NCBI GenBank assembly: GCA_016194625.1
Contig: JACQBB010000343.1
Coordinates: 1 to 7,060 of the forward strand
Reading direction: 5' to 3'
From: Elusimicrobiota bacterium
GTDB lineage: Bacteria; Elusimicrobiota; Elusimicrobia; UBA1565; UBA9628
DNA: 7,060 bases
Positions 5,147 to 7,060 of the stretch are shown piece by piece. Below the pieces are notes generated by a model, which did not search any database, was not told the origin of the DNA, and saw only the letters and a program-made list of their open reading frames with translations. Made by a program: the position numbers and the translations under genes. The stretch's first letter is position 1. Each line of letters opens with the position of its first letter.

Positions 5147-6736
5147 GCGGCGCAAGGGCAGGAACAGGACGTCGAGGCTCTCACCCCCGTCGGCGCGCGT
5201 CTCCCGGCGATAGAGGCGGCCCAGGAAGGAGAAGCGCCGCGAGCCGTCGGCGCGGCGGTCCCAGCTCAGGAACGGGAACGCGTCCACGAAGCGCTCGCCG
5301 CCCTCTTCGCGGGCGTCGTATGCCTTCCACAGGACGCGCGTTCGGCTCTTGACCGAGCCGTCGGGGGTCGTCTCGCGGCGCGCGCTCCAGAACGGGAAGA
5401 ACGACGCCTGGCGCACGCTCCCGCTCGACTCGACGACGATCCAGGGCAGGACCCAGGTCCAGGTCCGGCCCTCGGCCGCGGTCCGAGAGAAGAAAGGGAA
5501 CACCGCGTCCACGCGGCGGCCGTCCCTCCGGGTGAACTCGGCGAGCGGGGGGAGCACGCGCAGGGTCGTCCCGCCCGCGTCCCAGGAGTAGTGCGCGCCG
5601 AGCATCAGCCAGTTGCGGAAGCCCGCCGGGCCGTCGCGGCGCGAGTACAGCGGGCTGAGGAACAGGCGTTCCTCGCGGTCGCGCAGGTACAGCGGAAGGA
5701 GATGGTCCTGGCGGCGCTCGCCACCCCAGCGCGCGTGGGCCAGGCCGGCGAACAGCCACAGGTCGTGCTCGGGCCCGGTCCGGCCGTAGGCGCTGAGCAG
5801 TGGCGCGGCCAGCCAGTCCCGACGCTCCCCGTCGACGCGGCGGCCGAGCAGGGGCGTGAGCCAGGCCGACCGTCCCCGGGCGCGGTCCTCCGTCCGATAG
5901 TAGAAGGGGACCAAGGTCTCCCACGTCCGCTCGCCGCTGGTCGAGCGCGCCCACAGCGGCGAGAGCGTGAGCCGCCGGCCGGGCGCCCATGAATCGTAGA
6001 ACAGGAGCGGGGGCAGGAGCCTCCAGCCGTCCTGGCCGCCGCGGTCCTGGGCCCACAGCGGCAGGGCCGCGCGGAACTCCCGCCCGCCGCGCGCCCAGCG
6101 CCAGCCCAAAGGCCACAGCGCGTAGTCGCGCGACCAGTCCTTCCCGCGCGCCCGCCCGGCCAGCGGCCACGCGCCCCAGCCCCGCGTCTCGCCGCGCGTC
6201 CGCGAGAACACCGGCCACAGCACCGTCGTGCGCACGCCGTCCGGCCGCCGTTCGCGCAGCCAGAACGGGAAGAACGCGTCGCTGTCGCGCGTGCGCCAGA
6301 CCAGGGGGGCCGCGATGAAGCCCTCGTCCCACCAGAAGACGGGGAAGACCTCCTTGAAGTCGCCGGACCAGTTGAAGACGGGGAACAGGCCGCGGAACGG
6401 GCCGGCGCGGTCCTCGCCCCAGTAGGCGAGCAGGACCCAGTTCCGCCGCTCGTCGCCGTCGAACTGCGACAGCGGCCACAGCACGTTGTACTGCCGCCGC
6501 GGCCGGTCGAGCTTGTAGACCGAGAACAGCGGCCGGTAGGCGACGTGGTCGGGCGTGCGCTCGTAGAGCGGCCATAGGACCGAGCGGTCCGTGCCGTTGC
6601 GGTAGTACAGCGGCCAGGCGTTGACGCGGTCGGGTTCGGGACGGGCGTCGGCGACCGAGAACGGCGTGCCGCGCAGGTCCGCGCCCGCGCAGCCGCTCAC
6701 GGCCGTCGCGACGGCGAGGAGGATCGCGCGTCTCAT
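5144..6736 (-). CDS. Predicted lipoprotein built of about 25 WPL/FPF beta-type repeats
   Basis: I recognise no named family. The 530-residue protein starts with a lipoprotein signal peptide ending in the lipobox VSGC (13-16). The residue after Cys16 is Ala, not Asp, so sorting to the outer membrane is expected in a diderm. The rest is a degenerate tandem array: a hydrophobic, aromatic segment of the form (V/A)(L/F)(W/F)P(L/F/V)(F/Y/W)xR, then a polar turn rich in Arg, Asp and Gly. Examples begin at residues 39, 53, 67, 85, 116, 129, 154, 172, 188, 206, 223, 240, 257, 274, 292, 309, 345, 359, 394, 411, 428, 445, 485 and 524. The usual step is 17 residues, shorter (12-14) in parts of the N-terminal third. 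Trp is very frequent. This looks like successive beta strands and turns, so a large beta sheet, propeller or barrel is possible. The ATG directly precedes the signal peptide but has no good SD. The gene is convergent and contiguous with the amidase gene. Confidence 0.88.
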   Translation of the reverse strand: MRRAILLAVATAVSGCAGADLRGTPFSVADARPEPDRVNAWPLYYRNGTDRSVLWPLYERTPDHVAYRPLFSVYKLDRPRRQYNVLWPLSQFDGDERRNWVLLAYWGEDRAGPFRGLFPVFNWSGDFKEVFPVFWWDEGFIAAPLVWRTRDSDAFFPFWLRERRPDGVRTTVLWPVFSRTRGETRGWGAWPLAGRARGKDWSRDYALWPLGWRWARGGREFRAALPLWAQDRGGQDGWRLLPPLLFYDSWAPGRRLTLSPLWARSTSGERTWETLVPFYYRTEDRARGRSAWLTPLLGRRVDGERRDWLAAPLLSAYGRTGPEHDLWLFAGLAHARWGGERRQDHLLPLYLRDREERLFLSPLYSRRDGPAGFRNWLMLGAHYSWDAGGTTLRVLPPLAEFTRRDGRRVDAVFPFFSRTAAEGRTWTWVLPWIVVESSGSVRQASFFPFWSARRETTPDGSVKSRTRVLWKAYDAREEGGERFVDAFPFLSWDRRADGSRRFSFLGRLYRRETRADGGESLDVLFLPLRR

Positions 6737-6865
6737 GACCGGTGCGGCGCGACGTTCCTGCCCGGGCGGCGGGCTCCGGGGCGCCCGCGCGGTAGGACCT
6801 CCGCTGGACCCCGGCTGGGCCCTTCGTCCCGCCCCGACCCGCTCCCGCGGTCGTAGAATGCCGGC
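6737..6865. other. Divergent intergenic region, extremely GC-rich
   Basis: This 129-bp gap separates the lipoprotein start from the peptidase start. No SD or consensus promoter for the leftward gene is visible. GC-rich inverted arms occur (CGGGCG 6763-6768 with CGCCCG 6782-6787; GCGGGC 6769-6774 with GCCCGC 6783-6788, mutually exclusive), but they could be chance in such composition. The only good promoter element is TAGAAT at 6854-6859 facing right. Confidence 0.5.
6854..6859 (+). promoter_or_regulatory. Extended -10-like box placing transcription start at the peptidase ATG
   Basis: TAGAAT matches TATAAT at five of six positions. A start about 7 nt downstream falls on or next to the A of the ATG at 6866, which would make the mRNA leaderless. 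No -35 box is seen at 17 bp (GCCCCG) and no SD lies before the ATG. The TAG of the box is also an in-frame stop, so the coding region cannot extend further upstream. Confidence 0.45.
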
Positions 6866-7060
6866 ATGAAGACGATCGCGGCCGCGCTGCTCGCCGCGTG
6901 CCTGGCGGCGCCGGCCGCGGCGGCGCGGGTCACCTTCGACGTCGACCTCGCGCGCGAACTGGGACCGGTGCGCGACCAGCGCGACATCGGCTGGTGCTAC
7001 GCCAACGCGGTGGCCGACATCCTGGGCTGGAAGTACCGGACGCCCGCGCCGGTGTCGGCG
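6866..7060 (+). CDS. Secreted papain-like (C1A) cysteine peptidase, N-terminal part
   Basis: The first 65 codons of a gene that continues beyond the window. Residues 1-20 form a Sec signal peptide (Lys2, long Ala/Leu core, probable cleavage AAA/RV). GPVRDQRDIGWCYANAVAD (33-51) is the active-site block of papain-family peptidases. Gln38 matches the oxyanion-hole Gln and Cys44 the nucleophile, six residues apart exactly as Gln19 and Cys25 of papain. Papain's disulfide Cys22 is Ile41 here and Trp26 is Tyr45, changes often seen in bacterial relatives. The catalytic block begins only about 15 residues after the signal peptide, so the usual long N-terminal inhibitory propeptide is absent. The catalytic His and Asn lie outside the window, so activity cannot be confirmed. 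The start is fixed by an upstream in-frame TAG. Confidence 0.8.
   Translation, partial: MKTIAAALLAACLAAPAAAARVTFDVDLARELGPVRDQRDIGWCYANAVADILGWKYRTPAPVSA

Noticed and set aside
5181..6575. Second long minus-strand open frame inside the lipoprotein gene
   Set aside because: It is a frame-shifted shadow with Arg/Ala/Pro composition; the other frame has the signal peptide, lipobox and regular repeats.
6763..6788. GC-rich hairpins as a terminator or operator upstream of the lipoprotein gene
   Set aside because: The arms are short (6 bp), mutually exclusive, lack a T-run, and are expected by chance in such GC-rich DNA.
1..7060. tRNA, rRNA, CRISPR arrays, insertion sequences, attachment sites
   Set aside because: No cloverleaf, rRNA-like block, spaced direct repeats, transposase motif or terminal inverted repeats were seen by eye; nearly all DNA is accounted for by coding genes.

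Overview
This is a GC-rich (roughly 70% G+C by eye), almost fully coding bacterial window with Shine-Dalgarno (SD) sequences before most genes. The phylum cannot be fixed from this sequence alone. A four-subunit pyruvate:ferredoxin oxidoreductase points to anaerobic or microaerobic metabolism. A predicted outer-membrane lipoprotein and a Tae4-type peptidoglycan amidase point to a diderm cell wall. Elusimicrobiota is my low-confidence guess; a GC-rich proteobacterial-type lineage is the alternative.

Left half (1-3653, minus strand): one tightly packed operon, read right to left. It holds porG (gamma), porD (delta, two 4Fe-4S clusters), porA (alpha) and porB (beta, TPP), followed 32 nt later by the start of a membrane flavocytochrome of the ferric reductase/NOX superfamily that runs off the window. 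The junctions are a 14-nt overlap, a 1-nt gap and a 4-nt ATGA overlap, so translational coupling is likely. The first four genes oxidise pyruvate (or another 2-oxoacid) to acyl-CoA with reduction of ferredoxin. The fifth suggests a membrane redox outlet, which is an unusual partner.

Middle (3654-3783): a 130-bp divergent control region. It carries a clear sigma70-type promoter for the rightward genes, with its -35 box in the loop of an inverted repeat. On the por side it has the window's most AT-rich patch and a 6-bp hairpin that exactly covers the porG SD.

Right half (3784-7060): envelope and secreted proteins. A two-gene rightward unit encodes an unrecognised secreted coiled-coil/Cys-rich protein and a Sec-exported protein with a Tae4-like amidase domain. 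It meets head-on, with zero spacing, a leftward gene for a Trp-rich lipoprotein made of about 25-28 beta-type repeats of roughly 17 residues. After a 129-bp divergent gap, a rightward gene begins that encodes a signal-peptide-bearing papain-like cysteine peptidase, truncated by the window edge and possibly translated from a leaderless mRNA. The most novel material is the exported Tae4-like amidase with its Cys-rich partner, the 17-residue repeat lipoprotein, and the por-flavocytochrome linkage.
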